DNA from: Aculops lycopersici
Lineage: Eukaryota > Arthropoda > Arachnida > Trombidiformes > Eriophyidae
DNA: 64,000 bases
Reading direction: 5' to 3'
Assembly (NCBI GenBank): GCA_015350385.1
Contig: WNKI01000001.1
Span: 4,706,451 to 4,770,450, forward strand
Part shown: piece after piece, positions 1-11,909 of the stretch
Position numbering within the stretch: the first letter of the stretch is position 1
Layout: each line of letters starts with the position of its first letter
The notes under the pieces: generated by a model
What the model saw: the letters and a program-made list of their open reading frames with translations, nothing else
The model's database searches: none
What the model was told of the DNA's origin: nothing
Translations under genes and position numbers: made by a program

Positions 1-314
1 TCACCTGTTGCCACCGCGGACTGCGGTTTTATGCGGTTCTGATATTGCCTCGATTACGTGGTAATCATGAACTTGTAGCTAGTATCAAAATCTTCATGGA
101 CTCCCCCATAAATATCATGGTAGCGGTAGCCTATTTGTGAAAACCCAGCAGGTCTCGCGATGTGTATAATAATGAATTCATTTTGTTCATAAGATATAAT
201 AGTGTCCTCCTATAATCCTCAAGTGAGTTATAAGATTTATTTTTGCATGCTTGTGTTTTTAATACTTTCTAAAATGGTGATTTCTAATTTGCCATCGTCA
301 TTCATTTCATGCTG

Positions 315-354
315 ATACTACTACCACCAGAAGTAGTTGTAGTGGTATTAGTAT
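315..354. repeat. Inverted repeat (hairpin)
   Basis: Arms of 13 bases at 315-327 and 342-354 pair with one mismatch around a 14-base loop. The sequence is rich in TAC/GTA triplets, so a degenerate microsatellite could also explain the pairing. Confidence 0.45.
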
Positions 355-1896
355 TGGTAATAGTTACAGGTAGTCACTACCTGTTCTCTCGCACTCTTGA
401 TTGATCTAGTCGAACTTTAAGTAACCAATTTCAAAGATGACGACTAATCCTCCTTCACCATTCTCCTATCTCGCTTATCTTCTCTTGATTCCTGATGATG
501 AATTCAATCAATATTTAAACCAGTTGTGCTTGGCTTGAATACTGCCAACAAGTGGTACCCTTCAGCCTCTTGCAATTAGCGCTGATCAACAGGTGAGCCA
601 GTCCCTCGAACCGAATGAGTTCTCGAGTTACTGTCCCGCTCGGATTGCGCCCATTGTTGGCCGATGTCCCCGTTGATTGGCCAGTATCAACATTAATCAT
701 TGTTTGGCACTGGGTCTAACGGATCCTATGTTACCTTTGTGCGCAAATACGTGCTAAAGCTACAGCAAAGCGGCCGATCGATGGTTACGAAACGGAATGC
801 GTTCAAAATGTGAGGTGCTCGTTTCATCGTGTTTCAGTGCAATGAGGTTTGACACGAATGGAAGCGGTTGCTTGGTCCTAGAATCAACACATCAATTGGA
901 ATCAACAGGCGGCCTCAATTAGCCGTGGCGACTTTGCGCTCCAGTTCCAATCAAAATGCCAAGTCTCTACTAAGCTCCCTCTACTACTCAATCAAAAACC
1001 GTATCCAAACATCCCATTCGCATTGCGTCTCGCCGCCATCTGGCCTGATCAATTTGCCGCCACTTGCGTATCGCAACAAACGGATCGCATGGTATGTCTT
1101 CTAGACCAAAAACGTAATTATCCTTCCGTCTACACTCTCTTTTCTTCTTTTTGTTTCCTTCCCCTTTGATTTTGTTACGATATATTATATTGCTGTTGCT
1201 CTGTCTCTCTTTCTCTCCGCGTCTTGTACGTCTCGTCGCTAACTTGCCCCTTGCTATCCAATACAGGACTAGCGGATCCCGGCTCGCTCGCTGTTATATG
1301 TGAACAGCTCGAATTGATAATATATATATAAATTTTCTCGCCACCTTCTATTATTTACAATATATTTTAGCTAATTTTGCACTCTGCGTCCAGTATATTT
1401 GGAATCGGCGTTTATATACACAATTGGAATAATCTGAAATCCTCGTTGGCGGCTGAGTTAACATCTCGTCTGCATTGTTATTGTTATTTGTGGTTATAAT
1501 CTCGGTTAGTGTTTGGATGTTTAAATTAGCGCATCTTTTTGTTTGAGGGTAGATAAAGATGATGATGATGATACGAACCGTGACGTTATTGAACTTACCC
1601 CATGCGCTGCGACCTAGACTTCGTCCTGTCCATTCCACGATATGGCCGCCACTTGTGGGCCATATCACCTTGCCAGCCGCTTTTGGCTGGGCGATGTCAC
1701 CCAATGGCCGGCCAACTTGGATCTGAGGCCCGATGTTGGAAGTGACAACTGTGTAGTTGGTTCGTAGTGGGCCTAAGCGGACTCTAAAATTCTGGCGAAC
1801 TCCCGGCCGGCAATGCTCCGCGCCATTACCGCCTCGTTGTCGCACTAGCCCTAGCGAAGACGCCGCCTAGCAGTCTACTGCAACCATCACCACTGG

Positions 1897-1938
<42 letters not shown>
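1897..1938. repeat. (TGC)14 microsatellite
   Basis: Fourteen uninterrupted TGC units. No long coding frame with a polyglutamine, polyleucine or polyalanine context runs through it, so it looks like a non-coding microsatellite. Confidence 0.9.
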
Positions 1939-1939
<1 letters not shown>

Positions 1940-3237
1940 AATAAACTGCAACCTGCAGATCTAGTGGGGATCTGCCGCAGGTATTGCTGCCGGTCTCATT
2001 TGGCTGCCCCTCGTTAGCACAGCGGCTCCGACGCTCTCTCCCTTCCCCCTCGACGCGTCTTTTCCACTAGGAGCTCTCCGTAGAGTGTCGCCCGATTTCA
2101 ATGTATGCGCAGCGTGATCACTAATGGGGGGGGGGGATCCGATGCGCGCAACTGCAGCTTGCAGAACTGGAAGTGGCATCAGCGGCAATGCTCACTTTTT
2201 GCCCCCACGCAAAGGTCGCTCGACCAAACTATCTGTTGCTCTCCTATGAGCTGCTCTGCCTTCAGGTGTAGCGAAAGCGACGGCCGTCGTGCGACTAGTT
2301 CTCTCCCGCAGTAAATCCCCATTGACTTATAGGCCCGTCAAGGATTCCTTTGAACTTGCTGCAAGTGCCATTGCAATTGCCAGCCCACAAAGTAGCAGCA
2401 TAGCAATGACACTGGTGGCAAAATGGCCGCCAGTTTTAGTTATTGATATTAAGCCATTTGGTTGGTCTACCCACTAACTCCAGCCTTAGAGGAATGTTGT
2501 TAGGTAGACTGGGCAGATCAGACAAGAGCAGGATCAAGTTACACAAACTGTGCGCATATTATATGAATTGAGCCTAGTTCGCAAGAGAAAGAGCAACAAC
2601 AACTGTTTGTTTGAAGCTAAATGAGAGAGTTGCATCCATATTTGCACACTTTTTCCTCGCCCCAAATGAACAACAATCTCTCAAATGACTAACGAGTTAT
2701 TGTGTCTCTTTGTCTGTCTGTTTGCTCATCTGCTGCTTGTGCTTTGGGTTATTGATGATCGGGGAAAAGAGACGAAAACAAATTCCAAGTTGGCATAATA
2801 AGCAAACATCACGTTTGAACACGACACTTTACCTGAACAGCGAGCAACAGGTTGAATGGGCACCAAGTAGCAGCTTCCACGCTGATTCCCTCGTCCGTCT
2901 TTGAAGTTCGTAGACATGCTCATGGTGGAAATCGACAAAGAAAGTTTACAGGTAACAAGTGTATAGACATAAGATGGAGAGGTTCATTAACTAAATTTAT
3001 GTCTTGTGCATTATCGAGTGACAACTCGCAACTCGGAAATTTCCCTACCCTATTAGGTTCCTTCAGTCGATAGAAGTATTTTATGCAATAATTTCTCTAG
3101 CCGCTCAATCGCGAGAGGACAGGTAAATGCAACCCAGGCAGCAAAAACTCGCTAACCTGGAGACGTGGACAAGAACAATTTTGGCGCCAAATCCTATCGC
3201 CTCGAAACTCCGAGGAGTCCATTGAACGATAGCTACT

Positions 3238-3266
3238 GGACGAGAGCCATCAATTGGCTCTCGTCC
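3238..3266. repeat. Perfect 12 bp hairpin
   Basis: GGACGAGAGCCA at 3238-3249 is followed by a 5-base loop (TCAAT) and its exact reverse complement at 3255-3266. No gene lies nearby, and the arms are too short for a typical microRNA precursor. Function unknown. Confidence 0.7.
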
Positions 3267-6159
3267 TTTTTCATTTCAACTCTCGTCTTCCTTTATCCCT
3301 CAAAAGAAAAGAAAACTTCATAAAGTACTCTTGGTCTCATCTCGAGGCAAGTTGATGATTATTATCACTGACAGTCTATTGCCTATGGTCGCTTTTCGTC
3401 GTCTTTATGGCATGACCGCAATGCAATGGCTGTCGCGGCTACAGATAATGATGATGCAATACGAGATAAGTGGGCGCCCGACGACCGACTGTGGCAATGC
3501 AGCAGCTGCTGCCACCGCCGCCGCCGCCACCGCCGATACCACTGTGTTGTCATTGGGCCACTCGAGATGGTTGCTCATCTTATCGCTCGTCCACATGACC
3601 AATGGCTAACGACGAGCGAGAGAACGAGAGAGCCATTGGAAACTAAAACAAGTGGTTGGTCTCAGTCGAGAGATTGCTAAGTGAGCTCGCAAGTTGGGGG
3701 AGTCTGCCGATTCCAAATAAGTGCGCCATTTTTCCTCATTTTGCCGTTGCCGTCGCTACTACTACTACTTGTATTACTATTACTGCTCGGCCGAACGCTT
3801 GATTGGCTGGCCCAAATGTTACTTCATTCTCGCCAGTCGGTTTCGTTTGGTCAAGTTTGAGTTCGAATTCCATGAAGTGCGGTGGAGTGAAGAGAAGTAA
3901 AAGGAATTGATATGATATGAAATTATCGCTTTCAGTTCTAGATGGTCGCGTGCAAGTTTACTCCTCGTCGTCCATTTGGAAGTGTTTTGCGATGAACCTC
4001 GTGGGGCCAACTTACGTATTAATCAACAGCTTACACAATATGGCAGCGGATGCAACAAGTGGTGGCGTTGTCGATGCGTTTGAAGCTAATAAAAATAAAT
4101 TTCCTCTATCTTTTCTTTAAATCTATCTCTCTTTTCCAGCGATGGCGACGTGGCCATTAGACAAAACAGGAGGTCGTCATCGTTTCAGTCTCGTGTTTGC
4201 CAACCTAGAGGTTTCGTCGTGAACTTAAAGCAACTTGGAAATTGGATAAAATTATTGCATTGGTAGCGACGATGGCGACAACCAACTACTACGACCAAGA
4301 CCATCCGCAAGTCCAATTAGCAACTGGACTCTCGACATTCGAATAGCAAATCGGGAATCTCTCTTCCTTTAGTTGGACACATTTCATCGGGTACCCACCA
4401 ACAAGTGTCATATGCTAGTTGTTCAGGGCAAACATTACAACATTGGGGTCAACTCCGACAACGACACAACAAGTGGTTGACGAGTGCGCTATGCGAGTAT
4501 CTCACAGTTTGGCCGACAACCTCCACTTGCACAACAAGCAAAGGAAAACAAACTCATTGGCGTGAGCCGACGCCGAAAAGTGGCAACAAACCGAGGGAAG
4601 TTATGTAATCCAATAAATTAAGGCCATAAAACTTTATAACTTCAAATGGGCAACGTTTGGTCGGCGACGATGCAAGACGACGGCGGCGATTGCTACGATA
4701 GCGGCCACGATGCTTCCTATTGCCTCTACCATTGCTCGACTCTAATGGGAAAAAAGTCAACCACAAGTTGGGACAACGATCACTTGGTTCCGCTTGTTGT
4801 CTAGCCGCCACGGCAAACATTGTACCTTACTTTAGCTTGTTACCTGTGACTTTCACTCTCCAACGAGAGAGGGAGAGAAAAATGAACACCTGCAACCTGT
4901 TGCCGGTGAGAGCATGATGCACTTGTTGCTCGCTGTGCGGACGCTTCTTTGGTCCCGCGCGCTCTAACATTCTTGGCCAATTTTAGCCAACATGTCACCT
5001 CAAGGTTGCGGCTATAACGTCCGCCGCTCGACTTGGACTGTAATTGGTCCGATCGGGCCTCTGAATTCCTAGCCACTCGCTTCCTCGGAGAAAGCTCAAT
5101 TGCAATTGATTGCATAAGATGCGATACCTAAATTCTCCAACTTTTTGCCAATCAATTATGTCAACTTGAGAATGTCGATGCAGCTCTCTAGAATCTCAAC
5201 GACGAGAACTGGCCGACTAATGAGCATTGCCAAGTAAATGGAGAGGTCGAAATTTGTGCGGCCTCAAGATCACTAATCAAGCGGCACATTCCTCTCGGGT
5301 TGCAATGATGGATCTGATATCAAGTCCCCAGTTGGATAACTTCGCAAAGTCAACACTTCGCACATCTTATCGGAAGTTGGCCCATCAGATAGTCCAGCTT
5401 TCAGCAAACTGAATGGACACAAGTTTAACCTCATGTTTGGGTGCTTCCTTTGGGAGTTCATGAATATTCCAACGATCTTTCCACATTAGATTCGCAGGTA
5501 AATTGGTTGGATCATCTCTCATGAATTCGGTAAGCAGGAAGTTGGTTTCGAATCGAATTTTCCAGAAACTCATCTAAAAAAGTAACCAACTTGATGAATG
5601 GATTACGATGGAAATCGAGGATTAAGAAGAGGTAAGAAGTAATTGTGCACGTAAACCGAGTCTGCGTTGTTCGGTTTAATTTAAACTCGTTTCGCTGGCG
5701 CTCTTGAGCTCATGCCCCTCGCCCCTTCTTATTAAATGTTTCGCCACCATCTAAATGAGCAGCGCTAAGTTAGCTAATTGGGCGGGACTCAACCTAACCT
5801 TCCGAATCAACTAGTTTTCTAGGTGGTTCACACAGAGATTGGATGGTTCTATGCTTGCGCTTGCTGGTGGTTTTGTAAGAGAATGATAAATGTTTGCATT
5901 ACAACGACTACAACAACAACGACGACAACAAGTGGTTGTTGATGCTAGTCAGTCATGCGACAGTAAGTTGTAGCGTTGATTTGGGATGCTCAATATCGTA
6001 ATAATAACGAACGATACGCACGTTGCGATGATCAGTGTAGAAGTCAAGTTTTGCCACCATACACAATGAGAACAAGAGCGGCGTATACATTTGCCGCTAT
6101 TACAACAGCAATGCTATTTAAACCACTACCACCATCAACAATAATAACATAATATAATA

Positions 6160-6293
6160 CAGTCTGTCCAAAATCTAACCAGCCAAAATTTTGCTTCTTC
6201 GACTGTAGTGTATCGATGCGAGTGCACTAATCCTACGGCAAAGGAGCACTGGGAAACTAAATTTGGCCGGTTAGATTTTCTTTGGCTACACTG
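6160..6293. mobile_element. Tc1/mariner-type MITE (134 bp)
   Basis: Both ends are flanked by TA (6158-6159 and 6294-6295), the target duplication of Tc1/mariner elements. The element begins CAGT and ends ACTG. The terminal inverted repeats share CAGT, then a GCC or TCC followed by an A-run, then AAAATCTAACC, then GCCAAA with ATTT, over about 35 bases with small indels. The central 65 bases are unrelated to each other and contain no coding sequence. This is what a non-autonomous miniature inverted-repeat element looks like. The transposase source is not in this window, and I saw no second copy here. Confidence 0.7.
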
Positions 6294-7146
6294 TAATGGT
6301 GGCAACATAATCAACAACAAATGCAGTTACAAAAACCCTCTGGGCGCCCCCGACTGTGGATGCCAGCAGCAAAAGTTGGTTAGATGAGCTGCTAGCTTGC
6401 CGAGCCTAGAGTTTATTGAACCTAGTTGGCTGAGATGGAGGCTAGAATGACGAAGGACAATAGTTATCTTAGCGGCAAAATCAATTCTATTCATACAAGT
6501 GGTTGGTTGTTGGCGCGTGATTTAGGCAACAAACTAACTAAATTCTATTGTGGCTCCGGCCTCTATTGCAGGCACTCTCTTCTCATCAAGCAAAGAAGCG
6601 AAAGTTTGCCCCTCCCCAATGAGCTGCTTGTTGTATTAACCAATTAATTGGTGGTGTTGGTGGTGGTGGCGCTAAGCTAGTTCCTAATTGGTCTTCCATG
6701 TCGGCGGCCAAAGTTGCAGTTACCTAAGCAGCGCGCAACCGGTCCTAAAATCCGGCGACGGTTTGCTTGTTGTTGGCTCGCTGCCTAAACCGCGAACCGA
6801 ATAGTAGTCGCAGTGGTGGTTGTGGTATAAGCGCCATCAAGCTAGTGGCATCCTGACCGAGAGATCAGATGACTCAAGCTTATTATAACGAAACTGGCAG
6901 TCGCATCACAAGATTTCTGTAGGCTGAACATGAATAAAAGTTGCTCCTAAATGAGAATCATGATGCGCAGACCAGGAATCTTATTTGTTGAAAAACTTGG
7001 AAACCTAATCAGGTCATTAGATAAAAGGAAGAGCTCGGGGAAAGGAGAGGCAGAAAAGAAGCAACCAAATTAAAGAATCTATCTCAACTATAACTACTGC
7101 AACTATCGTAACAACAAGCAAAGAAACCATCTCAAGATATATCAAG

Positions 7147-7383
7147 ATGCCCATCAAAGACAAGAATCCCTCTATGAGAATCAAGCGGCCAAGACTAACT
7201 GTTGATCATGTTACAAACATTGAAACTCTAAACGCTATCACAGATAGGACTAATCAAGATAATCAGCAACAGTTACATAATAATAACGGTAGCATAAGTT
7301 TTGTGCGCACCACAGACAGGTGGTTGGATGTGTTTGATAGCATCAAGAACACTAATCACCTGAAAGAGTTACATTGCCGTTGA
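7147..7383 (+). CDS. Small hypothetical protein (78 aa)
   Basis: This ATG-initiated frame encodes 78 residues, rich in Asn, Thr, Asp and Arg, with no signal peptide, membrane segment or known domain. The start sits in a purine-rich context (AAG before ATG) after an A-rich stretch that resembles a 5' leader. A poly(A) signal (AATAAA, 7476-7481) lies about 95 bases after the stop. It is convergent with the helicase gene on the other strand. It could be a short independent gene, the last exon of a longer gene, or a chance ORF. Confidence 0.35.
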   Translation: MPIKDKNPSMRIKRPRLTVDHVTNIETLNAITDRTNQDNQQQLHNNNGSISFVRTTDRWLDVFDSIKNTNHLKELHCR

Positions 7384-7475
7384 TGACTGTTACTTAAGTA
7401 TAGTTAGCCCATCTAGTTACTTGACTAATCTAGCGAGCATATAGTGAAATACAATGAAATATTTTCATTCTAGAT

Positions 7476-7481
7476 AATAAA
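7476..7481 (+). promoter_or_regulatory. Candidate poly(A) signal, plus strand
   Basis: AATAAA downstream of the small ORF ending at 7383. It supports, but does not prove, transcription of that ORF. Confidence 0.4.
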
Positions 7482-7517
7482 ATCTCTGTACGTTTTGCGA
7501 CGATGTGGATATAATAA

Positions 7518-7523
7518 TTTATT
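7518..7523 (-). promoter_or_regulatory. Poly(A) signal of the DDX56 gene
   Basis: AATAAA on the minus strand, about 20 bases past the helicase stop codon. It implies a very short 3' UTR in a tight tail-to-tail arrangement with the small plus-strand ORF. Confidence 0.6.
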
Positions 7524-7542
7524 TTTGCATATAATTTCTGCC

Positions 7543-9324
7543 TCACTTATTTCTCCTACCTTTCAGCTTTCTCTTGTGCAAGTTGGCTGATGGCTTCCTG
7601 AGGGGATCTGACATTCGCGAACTCTTTGTTTTCTTCCTCTTCATACCTGAGCTTGCATTTTGTCGTCTTTTGCTCGCCCGCTTGGCCGTCTTCTTTGAGG
7701 TTGGCGCGGATAGACTAGCCTCGTTATCAAGCTTCCTCTTTTCGGTGACGGATATTTGCTTTTGTCTCGACTTCAAAGTTGGTGGCACTATATAGTCGGG
7801 CACATCCTTTAAATGAGCTTGAGTGTGCATCCTCTTAATATGGCGATCATGTTTTAGTAGTTGGATATCATTCGGATTAGTTTTGAGGAAACTCTTCAAC
7901 CTTTGTGAGTTTCTAAGTTCTTGTTGAATTTCTTTCAATCTCGCTGTTCTAATGACATCATTCGTAACTGCCCTCAACGCATCTTTAGATCGATACCTAA
8001 AGGCCTCCAGTTCCTCCATCTTGAATGAGTATGGCTTGAAGTTTGTGGCATCACCAAAAGTTGACTTGACTTTCTCGAAATATTTGTTCTCCTTTATTGA
8101 TACAAAAGAGAGAACTGTACCCTCGGTTATGTTCGAGTTTACCGCATTCAGGGCTCTGGCTGTTCGACCCACCCTATGTACGTAGGCCGTTACTGAGATG
8201 GGGAAGTCGAAATTGATCACGTTAGATACGGATTGAAAGTCAATACCTCTGGCTACAGCATATCCCTTGTCCAGCTTTCTCTTTTTTGAACCTGCTGACT
8301 TTTTCCTTGCTGTAGGATCATGGACACACTTCTCGTCACAGGCTATGATTTGATTGTATACACCCTTGTTGAATTGTTCGACAACATTACATCTTGTGGC
8401 TACGGGTAGTTCGGGGTTTAGAAGGCAACTTTTGATCGCAAACTGCTCGAGGAATAGTTTGAGTTTGTAGCATTGTGTCAGGGAATTAACAAATATAATA
8501 GTCCTACCCCTAAGTAAATTCAATTTGAGCAGTGCAACCATAAGGACAAATTTGTCGTCCCTATCACAGCTAACATGATACTGAGCTAACTGATCGCATC
8601 TGGGTAGTTCGGGTTCTTCTAACTTGATTATGACAGGCTTGTGGAGAACAAGGTTCTTGAGGTTAATCACATCTGGGTTCAGAGTAGCTGATACCAGGAA
8701 AGATTGGCATCCTTCTTTTGGTACAACCTTGTCTATAAGTAATCGCATGTCTTCTTCGAAACCAAAACTGAATAGTAGATCTGCTTCGTCAACAACTAAG
8801 CTGTTCACAGTCTTTTTGAGATTTATCAATGAGCCCGCGCTAATATGGGCGAGAATTTTTGCTGGTGTTCCAATAACGATATCGGGCGCCACGGCAATCA
8901 GTAAAGACCTGATTTCTGCAACCTCACCACAAGCTACATCGACACACTTAACTTCTCGAGAGCAACATGTAGTTAATTTTTGGATATGTTCCTTAATCTG
9001 ATGAGATAATTCCTTGCTCGGGGCAACAATAATGGCTTGAGTTCTTCTTTGATCGGTGGCTGATTGTTTATTTTTTGATTTCAAAATTTTATCTATGACT
9101 GGAATGGCAAATACCGCGGTCTTTCCGGAGCCAGTTCTTGCTCTAGCAAGAATATCATTTCCATCCAAGGCTAATGGAATTGCTTTCTCTTGAATCAAGG
9201 TTGGTTCATTCCAACCAAGAAGCGCGATTGCCTTGAGGATTCTATCGTCCAAACCCATCTCATAGAAATCCAGCGTTTCCTCCTCATCATCACTTGATGA
9301 TCGGTCTTCATCTTTTTTAGACAT
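7543..9324 (-). CDS. DDX56: ATP-dependent RNA helicase DDX56 (yeast Dbp9 orthologue)
   Basis: This is a 593-residue DEAD-box helicase encoded by one uninterrupted exon. All core motifs are visible: a Q-motif region GWNEPTLIQ near residue 38, Walker A ARTGSGKT at 62-69, DEAD at 179-182, SAT at 212-214 and HRVGRTAR at 383-390. The family-specific stretches EKAIPLAL, DEADLLFSFGFEE, the ARGIDF block after a basic insert, FRYR, and VPDYIVPP near the C-terminus match DDX56. DDX56/Dbp9 acts in the nucleolus in assembly of the large ribosomal subunit; the Lys/Arg-rich tail fits nucleolar location and RNA binding. I chose the ATG at 9324 (MSKKDEDRSS) because the acidic N-terminus typical of the family starts there. 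An in-frame ATG at 9351 would add nine hydrophobic residues and is less likely. The animal gene usually has introns, so the intronless form is notable. Confidence 0.95.
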   Translation of the reverse strand: MSKKDEDRSSSDDEEETLDFYEMGLDDRILKAIALLGWNEPTLIQEKAIPLALDGNDILARARTGSGKTAVFAIPVIDKILKSKNKQSATDQRRTQAIIVAPSKELSHQIKEHIQKLTTCCSREVKCVDVACGEVAEIRSLLIAVAPDIVIGTPAKILAHISAGSLINLKKTVNSLVVDEADLLFSFGFEEDMRLLIDKVVPKEGCQSFLVSATLNPDVINLKNLVLHKPVIIKLEEPELPRCDQLAQYHVSCDRDDKFVLMVALLKLNLLRGRTIIFVNSLTQCYKLKLFLEQFAIKSCLLNPELPVATRCNVVEQFNKGVYNQIIACDEKCVHDPTARKKSAGSKKRKLDKGYAVARGIDFQSVSNVINFDFPISVTAYVHRVGRTARALNAVNSNITEGTVLSFVSIKENKYFEKVKSTFGDATNFKPYSFKMEELEAFRYRSKDALRAVTNDVIRTARLKEIQQELRNSQRLKSFLKTNPNDIQLLKHDRHIKRMHTQAHLKDVPDYIVPPTLKSRQKQISVTEKRKLDNEASLSAPTSKKTAKRASKRRQNASSGMKRKKTKSSRMSDPLRKPSANLHKRKLKGRRNK

Positions 9325-11868
9325 TATTGAAAAATATATAAAGCAAAACAAGCTTCAATTGTTACGAAGATGATAGATTGATGCAATAGCGTGAACAACA
9401 GTAACAAGTTCGTGGATTGAGTTTGCCCACCAACATGTTCAGTCACGTGGCTGGTGAAAACAACCCGCTTTAACTTTCGAAATTTTCTGTGCGATTATTA
9501 AAGAGCGTTGTGCGGCACAGAAAACTTTCACCCGTTTTCTCGGCCCGCCCTTGCCAAGTCTTGAACCGCGCGCAGAGCTAACTTTTTGAATCAAAAAGTT
9601 GGATAATTCTGGTTGTTTTGAAAAACTCGAGACTCACTATTTTTAATAGCTTATTGTCTCATACTAGGACCCCATTACTTCGACATGCAAACTTGAAACA
9701 TGTTCGATTGGGGGCTGTCTAAATTATTGAGCTGAGATTTTACCCAGATCCCTTGGTGAGTCACTTGACCCGACACAACTGAAAGTCAAATACTCGAAGA
9801 ATGAAGTTAAGCTCTACCAAACCAATACAGTAACGAAAAACCAATGAAGGTTTTGTCCCTGGAGCCGGCAATTTACATAATTTGATAGCCTTTCCAAGCA
9901 TTTGACAGAGATGGTGAAACAGTTTATAAGCATGAAAGTTGATAAGCCAACTTAGTTGGTCTTTATATATAAGGATATAACTATGGGACTGTCATGAGTC
10001 TAGAAGGAGATGAATAATAATATTAGGATGTGAAAAAAGAAGGCAGTCTAGTTTGCGACCATCACAACTTTGAGTCCAGGGTTCCAGTTACAACATTGAG
10101 CCTGGACCATGAAGCTCCGGAAAAAAGTTGTATTAGTAGTAGATTCGTCTCTCATGGGGCCAAGTGTTTGAACCTATTACCACGAACTACGCGTTGTGTA
10201 ACCAACATGTTGGTTTCCAGTCATCACCATGAAACAAGTGGCACTCACAATGAAGGGTAGGAAGAGGCGCCATAGGGATACAAGTAACTCCACGCTAGAT
10301 ATTTGTGTGGTAGGATTGCAACCAAGTAGGTTGGCCACCAGGTTTCTGGAATGAACAAGCAAGGATTCGGCTCCACTTGAGGCTTTATCGTTGTTGTATA
10401 TTAATGTAAGGGGAATAAGATGCGATAATTCATGAGGAGTTAGTCATTTGATTGGTGGCCAGTGTAATCAGAGATTCTAGTTCACAGTTTTGAGAAATAC
10501 ATGTTAGTCGAGAGCGAGAAAAAACTTGGTTAGGAAACGAGCGCGGAAGAGCTGGAGCCTAACAAGAATATTCACTTTGTACTTCATGTCAGCCATTCGC
10601 TACTACATTTGGCAAGCTACTGACAGAATACTAAATCGAGGCGGCCTGTCGCAGGCTATTAGTTCACATATGCGCACCCCGTGCCCCCTTAACTTAAGGG
10701 CCTTAAGTTGGAGGACAGGCAAAATTCAGTTAGCCGCAACCAAGACAGGCATACAGATCTCCAACTTGGTTAACAACAAATTCAATATGTCGACGTTGCG
10801 GGTGCCGCCACAACTAGCTGTTACAGCGGTAGCCAACCAAGGAGGCAACATTCGAGCGCACGGACATCATTCAAGATGAGAGTGGGTGCAAAGTTGCAGC
10901 AGCAAAGAAAGAGGAAGATATTATCATGTCACTAGATCTTCAAGCCACGCGACTCAAGACCACGAAGTCAAAACGGCGCTCAGATTTTGTGTCATGTGAG
11001 AGCAGTGGCAAAAGCAGTTGGAATCACAGTGACACAACCACCGAGACAGTTGGCCACTTCCGCTTGCAAGCATCCGCAGGCGAGACAGTTGGCGGTTGTG
11101 TGGATGGAGGCGAGAGTTTGCCTCCTCTCTCGCCAAGTGCCCGGGGGATTTGTTGTCTGTTAGATGCCGCCAGTGATGCCTCCGTTATTTTGTGCCAGCG
11201 TTACAATGAAAGGGGAGCGCTGAGCAAAACTTTCACCAAGTTCTTATGTCGCAAGTGTCACACAAATGGGCAGACGGCTGGCTTTTTGGCATTGATTTCT
11301 GACGCAATTTTAGTCGTTTAGCTCAAGACTATGTTTACTGGCTGAGGGTTTAGCATTCAGGACCCACCGAGGTTTGGGTCTCAGCTGGTGAGCGTAGATT
11401 TTGTTTGCCGTTCGGGTGACTGCGACAAGGCAGCATCTGTTTTCTCCATAACACCTCTTCCCGACCAACCGACTGCCGTGGCCACCGTCAAGCAGATAGC
11501 GATCGATGCCCTCAAGCTGAACAAGCAGCCCACCGGTACTGGTGGCAGCGATGGCCGATCATCATATTAAATGAGGCCCAAAAGCTGGCTTGCATACAAG
11601 CACTGCGCCTACTACAACCACCACCAGCGATAAGGAAGAGGAGGCAGGTGGGCCAGCAACCGGAAGTCTGTAAGTTTGCCAGCAGCTGGCGGCCAAAAAT
11701 TTGTATTGCCATGCTACTAATGTACATCGCAACATTATAATGCCAAGTTCAAGATAGAAGTAGGTCTCAAATCGATCTTATTGGACTGGATTCGACTAGC
11801 TAATTACACACAGCGACTTAGACATGAACTTTTCGACTGGCCCTTTGATTGATGCAGACTGATCGACT
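9325..11868. other. Intergenic region, probably includes the 3' end of the beat-like gene
   Basis: This is the 5' flank of DDX56 on one side and the region into which the beat-like transcript must continue on the other, because its last clear coding exon ends in a splice donor at 11909. I could not identify the remaining exons with confidence. One candidate terminal exon is 11612-11667 (minus): acceptor ACTTACAG, phase-compatible, about 18 residues ending in a hydrophobic RWWWL and a stop. No other recognisable gene is seen. Confidence 0.4.
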
Positions 11869-11909
11869 CTAACTCTCGCACCATATCAATACCTCACCAA
11901 ACAACTTAC

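Larger units (their letters stand above)
1..7080. other. Intergenic region without a convincing gene
   Basis: I see no ORF with recognisable protein content on either strand. The longest frames (for example 1351-1845 on the minus strand) lack any domain. The stretch holds a hairpin (315-354), a CTG microsatellite (1897-1938), a 12 bp-arm hairpin (3238-3266), a MITE (6160-6293) and several copies of the dispersed 10-mer CAACAAGTGG (546, 4053, 4467, 5926). Confidence 0.6.

Noticed and set aside
1351..1845. 164-codon minus-strand frame with a possible donor GTAAGT in the middle
   Set aside because: No domain is recognisable, the end of the frame is low-complexity Ile and Asn, and no clear acceptor or partner exon is found.
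10526..11321. Two plus-strand frames of 117 and 131 codons
   Set aside because: There is no domain, signal peptide or codon bias, and they lie in a region probably transcribed from the other strand.
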